From Bacteroidota bacterium (GTDB lineage Bacteria > Bacteroidota > Bacteroidia > Flavobacteriales > Flavobacteriaceae), in NCBI GenBank assembly GCA_021793135.1, contig JAJYTI010000018.1, positions 1 through 19,501 on the forward strand: DNA of 19,501 bases. Direction: 5' to 3'. The position numbers and the translations under genes were made by a program. Below are positions 1-8,474 of this stretch, one piece after another (the first letter of the stretch is position 1; every line of letters begins with the position of its first letter). Under the pieces are notes generated by a model. The model did no database searches, had not been told where the DNA came from, and saw only the letters and a program-made list of their open reading frames with translations.

Positions 1-1
1 T

Positions 2-1144
2 AACCAAACTGCAAAAGAAATTAAGCTTTTTGGGCTTACCAATTTTATTGCTGATCGTTTTAAATTCTTATCCGATACGTATTATGAAATCAGTAAACGA
101 CTTTCTATAAAACAAAGTATTTATGGTTCTGCATTCAATATCTTAGGTGTGTTATCATATTATGGTGCTTATATTTACATTGTGTTACGTGTTGTTGCGG
201 GTGTGATAAGTATTGGTGAGCTTACCTTCCTATCTGGATCTTTTAACCGATTACGAAGTAATTTACAAGGCTTTTTCTCTCGTTTTACACGCATTTCTGA
301 AAGTGCCTTATACCTGCAAGATTATTTTGATTTTATCGATTTAGAGATAGAACAAACAAATGAAGAAAAATTGCCTTTGCCAGAAAAAATTAAAGATGGT
401 TTTGAATTACGAAATGTACATTTTGCTTACCCAGGAAGTAACGAAGATGTTTTAAAAGGAGTAAGCTTTAAACTAAAAGCAGGTGAGAAGATGGCATTCG
501 TTGGTCAAAATGGCGCAGGGAAAACTACCTTAATAAAACTTTTCTTACGATTCTACGAACCTACACAGGGTGAGATTTTATTAGATGGAATAAATATTAA
601 TCGATTTGATGTGGATGAATATCGAAAACGTTTTGGAGTCATTTTCCAAGATTTTTTCAAATACGAATTTACAGTACGTGAGAACATTGCTGTTGGAGAT
701 ATAGATGAAGTAGAGAATGATGAGATTATCAATTATGCGGCTACACGTAGTTTAGCCGATCAGGTGATAAGCGAAATGTATGATGGATTGGAACAACAAT
801 TAGGAAGACGTTTTTCTAAAGGTCAAGATTTAAGTGGTGGGCAATGGCAGAAAATAGCGCTGGCTAGAGCTTATATGAAAGATGCCGATGTTATGGTGCT
901 TGACGAACCTACAAGTGCTCTAGATGCACAAGCAGAGTATGATGTGTTTAAACGATTTATTGGCCTAACCGAAGGAAAAACTAGTATTATTATCAGTCAC
1001 CGATTTAGTACCGTACGTATGGCAGATAGAATATTAGTATTGAAAGATGGAATGGTATTAGAACTTGGTACCCACGAAGAGTTAATGGAAACTCCAAAAC
1101 TCTACGCAGAGTTATTTAAATTGCAAGCTGCTGGATATCAGTAA
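2..1144 (+). CDS. ABC exporter, fused permease/ATPase (5' end outside window)
   Basis: This is the 3' part of an MsbA-like ABC half-transporter that exports a lipid, peptide or drug across the inner membrane. The frame is open from base 2, so the gene begins upstream. A GTG at 149 is internal and not a real start. About the first 110 visible residues are the end of the transmembrane domain, including the typical AKEIKLFGL coupling-region motif and a membrane helix around nt 140-240. The nucleotide-binding domain follows: Walker A GQNGAGKTT (about nt 502-528), Q-loop FQDFF, signature LSGGQ (830-844), Walker B VMVLDEPTSALD (about 890-925) and H-loop ISHR. The ATPase looks complete and functional. 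The substrate cannot be deduced. It could equally be annotated as a multidrug or lipid A exporter; only the exporter fold is certain. A hairpin terminator follows. Confidence 0.9.
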   Translation, partial: NQTAKEIKLFGLTNFIADRFKFLSDTYYEISKRLSIKQSIYGSAFNILGVLSYYGAYIYIVLRVVAGVISIGELTFLSGSFNRLRSNLQGFFSRFTRISESALYLQDYFDFIDLEIEQTNEEKLPLPEKIKDGFELRNVHFAYPGSNEDVLKGVSFKLKAGEKMAFVGQNGAGKTTLIKLFLRFYEPTQGEILLDGININRFDVDEYRKRFGVIFQDFFKYEFTVRENIAVGDIDEVENDEIINYAATRSLADQVISEMYDGLEQQLGRRFSKGQDLSGGQWQKIALARAYMKDADVMVLDEPTSALDAQAEYDVFKRFIGLTEGKTSIIISHRFSTVRMADRILVLKDGMVLELGTHEELMETPKLYAELFKLQAAGYQ

Positions 1145-1173
1145 AGATATATAGCCCAAAAGTTATAAAAATA

Positions 1174-1226
1174 AAAATCTACTTCATCCAAAAGGTATGT
1201 TTGCCTAAGGATAAAGTAGATTTTTT
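1174..1226 (+). terminator. Rho-independent terminator after the ABC exporter
   Basis: A 16-bp stem (1174-1189 with 1209-1224) has a single A/C mismatch and a 19-nt loop, and ends in a run of T. It starts 29 nt after the exporter stop codon and separates it from the antiporter gene. Confidence 0.8.
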
Positions 1227-1397
1227 ATTTTAAATTATCTCTATCATTACATGTGAAAAACTATAAAAACACTAAAAAAATAATTTAATATAAGTATTCT
1301 GATATTAAAATTATTTGAGTTTTAACATGCGATAATTAGTTTCTGATAGTATAAAAACAACTGATATTTCGTATTTTGCGATTTAAAATAAAAATAT

Positions 1398-2909
1398 ATG
1401 ACATTAACAGTAGAGAATATAATTTTAATCAGTTCTATATTGCTAATTGCCAGTATTTTGGCCAAGAAAATATCTGTTCGATTATCTGTTCCTGCATTGG
1501 TGATATTTTTGGCTGTTGGTATGCTCGCAGGATCCGATGGTATCCTAGGAATCGAATTTGAAAACTATAAAATTGCTCAATTTATAGGAGTTGTTGCTTT
1601 AAACTTTATACTTTTTAATGGTGGTTTATCTACAAATTGGAAAAGTGTCAAGCCTATATTATGGCAAGGTGCAATTTTATCCACTCTTGGCGTTTTTCTT
1701 ACCGCTATATCTTTAGGAGTCTTTATTTGGTGGCTTTCTAATAATTATATCGATGGAGGACTATCTATATATGAATCCTTGTTATTAGGTTCTATTGTAT
1801 CGTCTACCGATGCTGCTGCAGTATTCTCTATTCTACGCTCTCGCGGATTGTCATTAAAACAACATTTAAAACCAACTCTAGAATTAGAAAGTGGTAGTAA
1901 CGATCCGATGGCATATTTTTTAACCATTATGTTTATTGGCTTTGTACAGAATCCTGATCAAAGTCTATGGACTATTGTTCCATTTTTCTTTCAGCAAATA
2001 GGTATTGGTGCGGTTTGTGGGATTGCCTTTGCTTGGCTTTCCAAAAAACTTATTAATGTACTTAATCTCGGATTTGGAGGTATTTATCCTGTATTGACCA
2101 TAGGGATTATGTTCTTTGTATTCTCTGCTACAGATTTTATAGGTGGTAATGGATTCCTCGCAGTATATCTTGCTGGGCTATATTTAGGTAACCAAGATTT
2201 GGTTAATAAACGTACCATTACTAGTATGTTCGACGGGTTAGCATGGCTTATGCAAATAGTACTGTTTATAACTCTAGGATTACTAGTAAATCCTTCTGGA
2301 TTAATTCCAATACTTGGTTTTGGAATGTTAGTTTCCACTTTCTTAATTGTTGGCGCAAGACCTATTGGAGTATTTATAAGTTTACTACCATTTAAAATGC
2401 CTATTGAAAGAAGACTGTATGTCTCTTGGGTAGGATTACGAGGTGCTGTACCTATTGTATTTGCAACCTATCCATTAATTGCGGGACTAGAACATTCTGT
2501 AATGTTCTTTAATATAGTATTCTTCGTTTCTTTAACTTCAGTTTTATTACAAGGAAGTACTATTCCTATAGTGGCTCGTTGGTTGAATATGTCATTGCCA
2601 ATGGAAGATAAAACGAAATCGCCAGTAGATATTTTATTGGCCGAAGGAGCGAACTCTTTTTTACGAGAAATTATGGTTCCAAATGAGAACTATGCAGTAG
2701 GCAAACAAGTAATGGATCTTAATTTTCCAGATAAAGGAATTATTGCAATGATTTCAAGAAACAATGAATTCATTACTCCAAAAGGTACTACGATTATTGA
2801 ACCTAATGATATGCTTATTGTTCTTTATGAAAAAGATGAAATTCTAGATCAAATATACCAACGTCTAGGCTTAGACAGAAAGCAAGAAGAAGCAAAAGAG
2901 TTGATGTAA
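1398..2909 (+). CDS. CPA1-family K+(Na+)/H+ antiporter with RCK_C domain (NhaP2/CvrA-like)
   Basis: This inner-membrane cation/proton exchanger is likely involved in pH and potassium or sodium homeostasis. Residues about 8-395 form a Na/H-exchanger domain with roughly a dozen hydrophobic helices. The conserved transport segment contains STDAAAVFSILRSRG followed by ELESGSNDPMA, whose Asn-Asp pair is the CPA1 ion-site signature. Residues about 410-490 form a cytosolic RCK_C (TrkA_C) ligand-binding domain. At 503 residues it is shorter than E. coli CvrA/NhaP2 (about 578 from memory) and lacks the extra C-terminal CorC_HlyC domain. The ATG at 1398 is preceded by an A/T-rich leader. It is monocistronic by layout: a terminator lies before it and a hairpin after it. 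The transported cation and the RCK_C ligand are inference only. Confidence 0.88.
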   Translation: MTLTVENIILISSILLIASILAKKISVRLSVPALVIFLAVGMLAGSDGILGIEFENYKIAQFIGVVALNFILFNGGLSTNWKSVKPILWQGAILSTLGVFLTAISLGVFIWWLSNNYIDGGLSIYESLLLGSIVSSTDAAAVFSILRSRGLSLKQHLKPTLELESGSNDPMAYFLTIMFIGFVQNPDQSLWTIVPFFFQQIGIGAVCGIAFAWLSKKLINVLNLGFGGIYPVLTIGIMFFVFSATDFIGGNGFLAVYLAGLYLGNQDLVNKRTITSMFDGLAWLMQIVLFITLGLLVNPSGLIPILGFGMLVSTFLIVGARPIGVFISLLPFKMPIERRLYVSWVGLRGAVPIVFATYPLIAGLEHSVMFFNIVFFVSLTSVLLQGSTIPIVARWLNMSLPMEDKTKSPVDILLAEGANSFLREIMVPNENYAVGKQVMDLNFPDKGIIAMISRNNEFITPKGTTIIEPNDMLIVLYEKDEILDQIYQRLGLDRKQEEAKELM

Positions 2910-2938
2910 TCTATTAATTTAAGATTATCGAAATTTAT

Positions 2939-2978
2939 AGATACGAGATGGTTGTAACAACCATCTCGTATCTATTTT
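2939..2978 (+). terminator. Perfect 16-bp hairpin after the antiporter gene
   Basis: Bases 2939-2954 are exactly complementary to 2958-2973 with a 3-nt TAA loop. Only a weak T-run (ATTTT) follows. It lies 29 nt after the antiporter stop codon, so a terminator is the simplest reading, although the T-tract is poor. Confidence 0.6.
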
Positions 2979-3020
2979 AAGCAATATATTTCTTGTAATC
3001 TTGATTTTAACTAGCACTTA

Positions 3021-3053
3021 TTTTGTAAGAAATTAAGTAGTTTTGATATATTG
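3021..3053 (+). promoter_or_regulatory. Possible Bacteroidota-type promoter for recG
   Basis: TTTTG (3021-3025) lies 21 nt before TATATTG (3047-3053), which resembles the TTTG / TAnnTTTG pair but lacks one T in the second box. The recG ATG follows 27 nt later. The match is partial. Confidence 0.35.
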
Positions 3054-3080
3054 CAATTTCCGCTTTTATAAATCAAATGT

Positions 3081-5183
3081 ATGTCAAGTTTACAAACGCC
3101 TATAGAATATCTAAAAGGAGTTGGTCCTCATCGCGCTGCCCTGCTTAAGAGCGAATTAGGAATTCATACATATCAAGATTTATTACATTTTTTTCCTAAT
3201 CGATATCTAGACCGTACTAAGTATTATCAAGTATCTGAATTACGTGCCGAAAGTGCAGAAGTCCAGATTATAGGGAAGGTAATTCAGTTACAAGAAATCA
3301 AACAAAAACGAGGAAGCCGATTAGTAGCAACTTTTCAAGATGCTCAAGGGAGTGTTATGGAACTAATTTGGTTCCGTGGTCATAAATGGGTGCAAGAGAA
3401 TATAAAGAGGAATACACTTTATGTAATATTTGGCAAGATCAACTGGTTTAACGGAAAAGTTTCTATGCCACATCCAGATATGGAGTTGCTAACCGAACAT
3501 CAAAAAAAAATAAATACTGGCTTGCAGGCTATATATCCCTCTACCGAGAAGCTAAGCAAAGCTAAAATTAGCAATAAATGGATTAGTGGATTAATGGAAT
3601 TGCTTTTTAAGCTTTATGGTAAACATATAACCGAGTCATTGTCCAATAGCATAATTGAAGATTTGCAGCTTATATCAAAGAAAGCTGCTTTGTGGTACAT
3701 TCATTTTCCGAAAAATCAAGAAATTTTAGCTCGAGCACAACAACGATTAAAATTTGAAGAGTTATTTTATATCCAACTGCAATTAGCTAGAAAAAAAGTA
3801 TTACGCCAAGCAAAAATAAAAGGATATCCATTTGAAAATTTAGCCGAGTACTTTCATGGATTTTATGAAAATCATTTACCTTTCTCATTAACAAATGCTC
3901 AGAAAAGAGTAATTAGAGAAATTCGGAAAGATTTGGGCAGCAATGCACAAATGAATAGGCTTTTGCAGGGAGATGTAGGTAGCGGAAAAACCATAGTAGC
4001 TTTTCTAACTATGCTTATTGCTTTAGACAACGGATTTCAGGCATGCTTAATGGCTCCTACAGAAATTCTCGCTACACAGCACTATCAAGGATTAAAAGAA
4101 TTCTGCGATAAAATAGGTGCAAATATCGCGCTACTAACAGGATCTACTACTACCAAAGAACGTAGAGTGATTCATGAGGCTTTAGAGTCTGGTGAAATGC
4201 ATATTTTAGTTGGTACACATGCACTATTAGAAGATAAAGTGAAATTTTCCAATTTAGGATATGCTATTATTGATGAACAACACCGATTTGGAGTAAAACA
4301 ACGCAGTAAATTATGGCATAAAAATGAATTACCACCACATATATTGGTAATGACTGCAACACCTATCCCAAGAACTTTAGCAATGAGCCTTTATGGCGAT
4401 TTGGATATTAGTATGATAGACGAATTACCACCAGGTAGAAAACCGATTAAAACATTGCATAAATTTGACTCCAATAGATTGGGCATACAGGGTTTTATAA
4501 AAACGGAAATTAAAAAGGGAAGACAAGTATATGTCGTTTTTCCATTGATAGAAGAAAGTGAAGCTTTAGACTACAAGAACTTAATGGAAGGGTATGAAAG
4601 TCTTTCAAGGGATTTTCCAATGCCTGAATATCAAATTTCGGTAGTTCATGGTCAAATGAGCGCAGCCGATAAAGAATATGAAATGCAGCGTTTTGCCAGT
4701 GGGAAGACCAATATTATGGTTGCAACAACCGTAATAGAAGTAGGTGTAAATGTTCCCAATGCCTCAGTGATGATTATAGAGAGTGCAGAACGGTTTGGGT
4801 TATCGCAGTTGCATCAATTGCGAGGAAGAGTAGGGCGAGGAGCAGAGCAAAGTTATTGTATTCTGGTTACTAGTCACAAACTTTCTAACGATTCAAAAAT
4901 TAGAATGGAAACTATGGTGGCAACTAATGACGGATTTAAGATTGCAGAGGTAGATTTAAAACTTCGTGGTCCAGGAGATTTAATGGGAACACAACAAAGT
5001 GGCGTGCTAAATTTACGCATAGCAGATATTGTAAAAGATGGTGCTACCTTGCAGATAGCTAGGACACAAGCGTTAAAGGTTATAGACATCGATCCCGAAT
5101 TGGAATACCCTGCAAATGCACCTATCCGAAATACTTTAGAGCAGTTACAACGTTTTAAAAATATTTGGAGTTATATTTCATAA
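3081..5183 (+). CDS. recG: ATP-dependent DNA helicase RecG
   Basis: RecG is a cytosolic branched-DNA translocase that reverses stalled replication forks and processes recombination intermediates and R-loops. The 700-residue length is normal for the family. Residues about 5-170 are the wedge/OB-fold DNA-binding part, opening with the typical PIEYLKGVGPHRAALL motif. The motor carries Walker A GDVGSGKT (about 297-304), the DEQH box with RFG (about 398-404), motif III TATPIPRTLA, motif V ATTVIEVGVNVPNA and motif VI QLRGRVGRG. The C-terminal LRGPGDLMGTQQSG segment is a RecG/Mfd TRG-type motif. All catalytic residues appear intact. The start is the ATG at 3081, since upstream sequence is A/T-rich and non-coding. 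No partner gene is co-transcribed, and the next gene, pheT, has its own promoter-like box. Confidence 0.97.
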   Translation: MSSLQTPIEYLKGVGPHRAALLKSELGIHTYQDLLHFFPNRYLDRTKYYQVSELRAESAEVQIIGKVIQLQEIKQKRGSRLVATFQDAQGSVMELIWFRGHKWVQENIKRNTLYVIFGKINWFNGKVSMPHPDMELLTEHQKKINTGLQAIYPSTEKLSKAKISNKWISGLMELLFKLYGKHITESLSNSIIEDLQLISKKAALWYIHFPKNQEILARAQQRLKFEELFYIQLQLARKKVLRQAKIKGYPFENLAEYFHGFYENHLPFSLTNAQKRVIREIRKDLGSNAQMNRLLQGDVGSGKTIVAFLTMLIALDNGFQACLMAPTEILATQHYQGLKEFCDKIGANIALLTGSTTTKERRVIHEALESGEMHILVGTHALLEDKVKFSNLGYAIIDEQHRFGVKQRSKLWHKNELPPHILVMTATPIPRTLAMSLYGDLDISMIDELPPGRKPIKTLHKFDSNRLGIQGFIKTEIKKGRQVYVVFPLIEESEALDYKNLMEGYESLSRDFPMPEYQISVVHGQMSAADKEYEMQRFASGKTNIMVATTVIEVGVNVPNASVMIIESAERFGLSQLHQLRGRVGRGAEQSYCILVTSHKLSNDSKIRMETMVATNDGFKIAEVDLKLRGPGDLMGTQQSGVLNLRIADIVKDGATLQIARTQALKVIDIDPELEYPANAPIRNTLEQLQRFKNIWSYIS

Positions 5184-5336
5184 AGCATAGAATTCTACTT
5201 ACCTATATTTAAAATTAATGGTAGACTTTTCGATTATATATTATATTCAAACCATTGCTTGTATTGGTTGCTTAATTTAGATAGAAAATACTAATATACT
5301 GTTTGCAAAATACTTCAAAGTACAATTACAAAATAG

Positions 5337-5344
5337 TATCTTTG
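5337..5344 (+). promoter_or_regulatory. Promoter -7 box upstream of pheT
   Basis: TATCTTTG matches the Bacteroidota -7 consensus TAnnTTTG exactly and lies 23 nt before the pheT ATG, a usual spacing. A -33 box is poor: TTC at 5314-5316 sits 20 nt upstream, while a proper TTTG at 5302-5305 is too far away. Confidence 0.55.
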
Positions 5345-5367
5345 CACTTCGTTTAGAAAAAAGAAAT

Positions 5368-7794
5368 ATGAAAATATCGTATAACTGGATCAAACAATTT
5401 TTGGCTATTGATTGGCCAGCAGAAAAAACTAGTGAAGTATTAACCGATTTAGGATTGGAAGTAGAGGGACTTGAGACTTTTACCAATATTCTAGGGGGTT
5501 TAGAAGGAATTGTAATAGGCGAAGTGCTTGCTTGCAAACAACATCCTAATGCAGATAGATTAAAGTTAACCGAAGTAGCAATCGGAGAAGACAAACCAGT
5601 GCAAATTGTTTGTGGTGCTCCTAACGTAGCTGTTGGACAAAAAGTAGCGGTGGCTACGATTGGTTCTGAATTGATCACAGCAGAAGGTGAAAAATGGAAG
5701 ATTAAAAAAAGCAAATTACGTGGTGAAGAAAGTCATGGTATGATTTGTTCAGAGGTAGAACTACATATTGGCGATGATGATTCTGGTATCTTAGTACTTC
5801 CAGAGGATGCTCAGGTAGGTCAACCTTTAAGTACGTTATACGAAGTAGTGGAAGATCAAGTGTTCGAAATAGGATTAACGCCAAACCGTGCCGATGCTAT
5901 GAGTCACTTAGGTGTAGCTCGAGATTTGCGAGTAGGTCTTTTACAAAAAAACATTAATCTAAAGCTAAATACTCCTTCTGTGAGTAGTTTTAGAATAGAT
6001 AAACGAACATTAAAGATAGGTGTTAAAGTAGAAAATATAGAACAAGCTCCTAGATATGCAGGGCTTACTATTTCTGGAGTTAAAGTTGGAGATTCACCAG
6101 CTTGGTTACAGAATCGATTAAAAGCAATTGGTTTATCACCTATTAATAATATTGTAGACGTAACCAATTATGTATTACATGAGTTAGGTCAACCATTGCA
6201 TGCATTCGATGCTTCAAAGATTTCTGGAGATCAGATTATAGTTAAGAATGTAGAAAAAGGAACAAAGTTTACGACCCTAGATGGAGTGGAGCGCACTCTA
6301 AATGGAGAAGAGTTAATGATATGCGATGTCGAAAAACCCATTGCTATGGCAGGGGTATTCGGTGGTGATAATAGTGGAGTAACTAACCATACGTCTAATA
6401 TTTTCTTAGAAAGTGCATACTTCGATCCAGTTTCAGTACGTAAAGCTGCAAAATATCATGGATTGAATACAGATGCTTCTTTCCGTTTTGAAAGAGGAAT
6501 CGACCCTAATATTACCGAATATGCTTTAATGCGAGCAGCAAATCTTATCAAAGAAGTTGCAGGTGGTGAAGTGACTAGTGATGTAATCGATTTTTATCCA
6601 AAAAGAATCAATGACCACCAAGTTTTCATCAATTACAAAAACATACGTAGAATAGTTGGTGAAGAAATTCCTGAAGAGGATATTAAAAGCATCTTAAGCG
6701 GATTGGAAATTAAAATTAATAACGTAACCGAAACAGGATTAGGGGTTACAATTCCTGCATATAGGAATGATGTAGTTCGTGAAATAGACGTAGTAGAAGA
6801 AATACTACGTGTATACGGCTATAATAGAATTGCAATTCCAGAAAAATTACGTGCATCTACTTTGCATGCCGGAGAAAGTTCCGATTTTAAATTGGAGAAT
6901 ATGGTAGGAGATCATTTGGTTTCTCTTGGATTTACCGAGATGTTAGCTAACTCTCTTTCATCTCCAGATTATACCGATATGGTTGCAGATTTACATAAAG
7001 AATATAATATAGAATTATTAAATCCTTTAAGCAAAGAGCTTTCTATTTTACGCCAGTCTATGCTTTTTGGAGGACTAGAAGCATTAGCATACAACGCAAA
7101 CCGGAAGGTGAAAAACTTGAAGCTATTTGAGTTTGGTAAAACCTATCATAAATATCCTAAACAGAGAGTAGAAAAAAAGAGATTATCTATTTTAATGTTA
7201 GGAGATAGAGCAAAGACCAATTGGAAAACTCCTTCGCAACCAACCGATTTTTTCTATCTAAAAGGTATTGTTTACTCTATATTAGAAAAACTTGGAGTTA
7301 ACGAGATTCAGGAAAAAGAAACCAAGAGTGCTATGTTCTCCGAAGGATTACAATTATTAAAGAACAAGCAAGTAGTTGTGGAGTTTGGTTTGGTACAGAA
7401 GAAAATAAGTAAAGCTTTTGATTTAGATCCACAAGTTTATTTCGCAAACATTCATTGGGAAGAACTTTTTGAGATAACAAAGTCTAAGAGTTTTACATTA
7501 CAACCGATTTCTAAATATCCGAAGGTAAAACGTGATTTTGCCTTATTATTGGATGAATCTGTACGATTTGAAGATTTAGAGAATGCAGCAAAGAAAGTGG
7601 ATTCTCAATTATTAAAAGAAGTAAGTTTATTCGATGTGTATACAGGAGATAGTTTGCCAGAAGGGAAAAAATCGTATGCACTTAGCTTTACTCTATTAGA
7701 TGAGGAAAAAACTTTGACAGACAAGAGAATCGATTCTATCATGAAGAAATTACAGAGCACCTTTGAAAAACAATTTGGTGCTAGTCTTCGATAG
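5368..7794 (+). CDS. pheT: Phenylalanyl-tRNA synthetase beta subunit
   Basis: PheT is the large subunit of the alpha2-beta2 synthetase that charges tRNA-Phe; it binds the tRNA and edits mischarged Tyr-tRNA. The 808-residue length is typical. Domains in order are: an N-terminal segment; a tRNA-binding OB fold (about 42-155, with GEVLACKQHPNADRLKL); the NRADAMSHLGVARDL linker near 173; the B3/B4 editing domain (about 210-390, with NNIVDVTNYVLHELGQPLHAFD and FRFERGID); B5 (about 407-475); a catalytic-like core (about 490-700); and the anticodon-binding FDX-ACB domain (about 715-806, with YPKVKRDFALLLDE). All domains are complete. pheS is not adjacent, which is common in Bacteroidota but means the alpha subunit must be encoded elsewhere. 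The ATG at 5368 is supported by a perfect TAnnTTTG box 23 nt upstream. Confidence 0.98.
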   Translation: MKISYNWIKQFLAIDWPAEKTSEVLTDLGLEVEGLETFTNILGGLEGIVIGEVLACKQHPNADRLKLTEVAIGEDKPVQIVCGAPNVAVGQKVAVATIGSELITAEGEKWKIKKSKLRGEESHGMICSEVELHIGDDDSGILVLPEDAQVGQPLSTLYEVVEDQVFEIGLTPNRADAMSHLGVARDLRVGLLQKNINLKLNTPSVSSFRIDKRTLKIGVKVENIEQAPRYAGLTISGVKVGDSPAWLQNRLKAIGLSPINNIVDVTNYVLHELGQPLHAFDASKISGDQIIVKNVEKGTKFTTLDGVERTLNGEELMICDVEKPIAMAGVFGGDNSGVTNHTSNIFLESAYFDPVSVRKAAKYHGLNTDASFRFERGIDPNITEYALMRAANLIKEVAGGEVTSDVIDFYPKRINDHQVFINYKNIRRIVGEEIPEEDIKSILSGLEIKINNVTETGLGVTIPAYRNDVVREIDVVEEILRVYGYNRIAIPEKLRASTLHAGESSDFKLENMVGDHLVSLGFTEMLANSLSSPDYTDMVADLHKEYNIELLNPLSKELSILRQSMLFGGLEALAYNANRKVKNLKLFEFGKTYHKYPKQRVEKKRLSILMLGDRAKTNWKTPSQPTDFFYLKGIVYSILEKLGVNEIQEKETKSAMFSEGLQLLKNKQVVVEFGLVQKKISKAFDLDPQVYFANIHWEELFEITKSKSFTLQPISKYPKVKRDFALLLDESVRFEDLENAAKKVDSQLLKEVSLFDVYTGDSLPEGKKSYALSFTLLDEEKTLTDKRIDSIMKKLQSTFEKQFGASLR

Positions 7795-7814
7795 ATAAAA
7801 TAAGTGTGATTATA

Positions 7815-7858
7815 ATTTAAGAAGCCGTTTAATCCTAGGATTAAACGGCTTCTTAAAT
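7815..7858. terminator. Bidirectional terminator: perfect 44-nt palindrome
   Basis: Bases 7815-7836 are the exact reverse complement of 7837-7858. The G+C-rich part of each arm contains GAAGCCG, and the A/T-rich ends give a T-rich flank on both strands. It lies between convergent pheT (ends 7794) and the minus-strand gene ending at 7873, so it can stop transcription from both sides. Confidence 0.75.
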
Positions 7859-7872
7859 ATTGTAAATAGGTT

Positions 7873-8400
7873 TTACCAAAGATTACTTACTTCATCTTTA
7901 ATTGCTAGAATAGCTTGTTGTGACGGAGCTAATTTATTTAAATAATTGGTAAGCACTTCTTCTCTAAATTTATTAGGATGTGCCACATTATTTTTCTTTA
8001 CCGTATTTCTAATAATTTGGATTGTAGCATTTTTTGCAGTCAGTATCAAATTCCAAACATCTTTACTGATGTATATTTGTTGTGTTAAGTTATGTTCAAA
8101 TTCTTGTTCTATAGCATTGATAAGTAATGCTTCATAATCCATTAAATTGTCATTGTTTGGTTTTATACGTATCAATAATTTGTTAGGTTCAATTCTTTCT
8201 AAGAAAAGTGTCATACGTTCATATGCCTGTAGACGAAGAGGTAAAGTTTCGTTAAGTGTTTCTTTTCGAAGTAAATATCTACGCCGATTTTCTTCATTTT
8301 CGACATGAATTTTAAAAAAATAATATGCTATTGCGCCAACTACCAAAGCAGGTAGAAAATAGCCTAAATAACCTAATAATACTGGTAGAACAGATTGCAT
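7873..8400 (-). CDS. Membrane-anchored flavobacterial protein of unknown function
   Basis: The protein has 175 residues. Residues about 4-28 form one hydrophobic N-terminal helix with no signal-peptidase site, suggesting a membrane anchor with most of the chain in the cytosol. The next part is charged and helical (NEENRRRYLLRKE, then LRLQAYERMTLFLERIEPNKL); the remainder is soluble and mixed. I recognise this as a type widespread in Flavobacteriia, and I think it corresponds to a Pfam DUF (possibly DUF7935), from memory and unverified. No catalytic motif is visible. It starts 74 nt after the ABC-F gene on the same strand. A possible own promoter is TATATTTA (8429-8436 on the minus strand), so co-transcription is uncertain. 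The function is unknown. Confidence 0.8.
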   Translation of the reverse strand: MQSVLPVLLGYLGYFLPALVVGAIAYYFFKIHVENEENRRRYLLRKETLNETLPLRLQAYERMTLFLERIEPNKLLIRIKPNNDNLMDYEALLINAIEQEFEHNLTQQIYISKDVWNLILTAKNATIQIIRNTVKKNNVAHPNKFREEVLTNYLNKLAPSQQAILAIKDEVSNLW

Positions 8401-8474
8401 TCGTTATATATTCAAAATTAATAAGGCATAAATATACAGGGTTTTTCTTGCAAAAGAAAGGCGGATAATAAAAT

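Noticed and set aside
149..1144. GTG at 149 as the start of a 331-residue ABC ATPase
   Set aside because: The frame is open and clearly coding (exporter transmembrane sequence) from base 2, so the gene begins outside the window.
5184..5367. AACCA/TGGTT inverted repeat near 5250-5270 as a recG terminator
   Set aside because: The stem is only 5 bp with a long loop and no T-run.
5277..6167. Minus-strand open frames across the pheT 5' half
   Set aside because: They oppose conserved pheT domains and show no family pattern.
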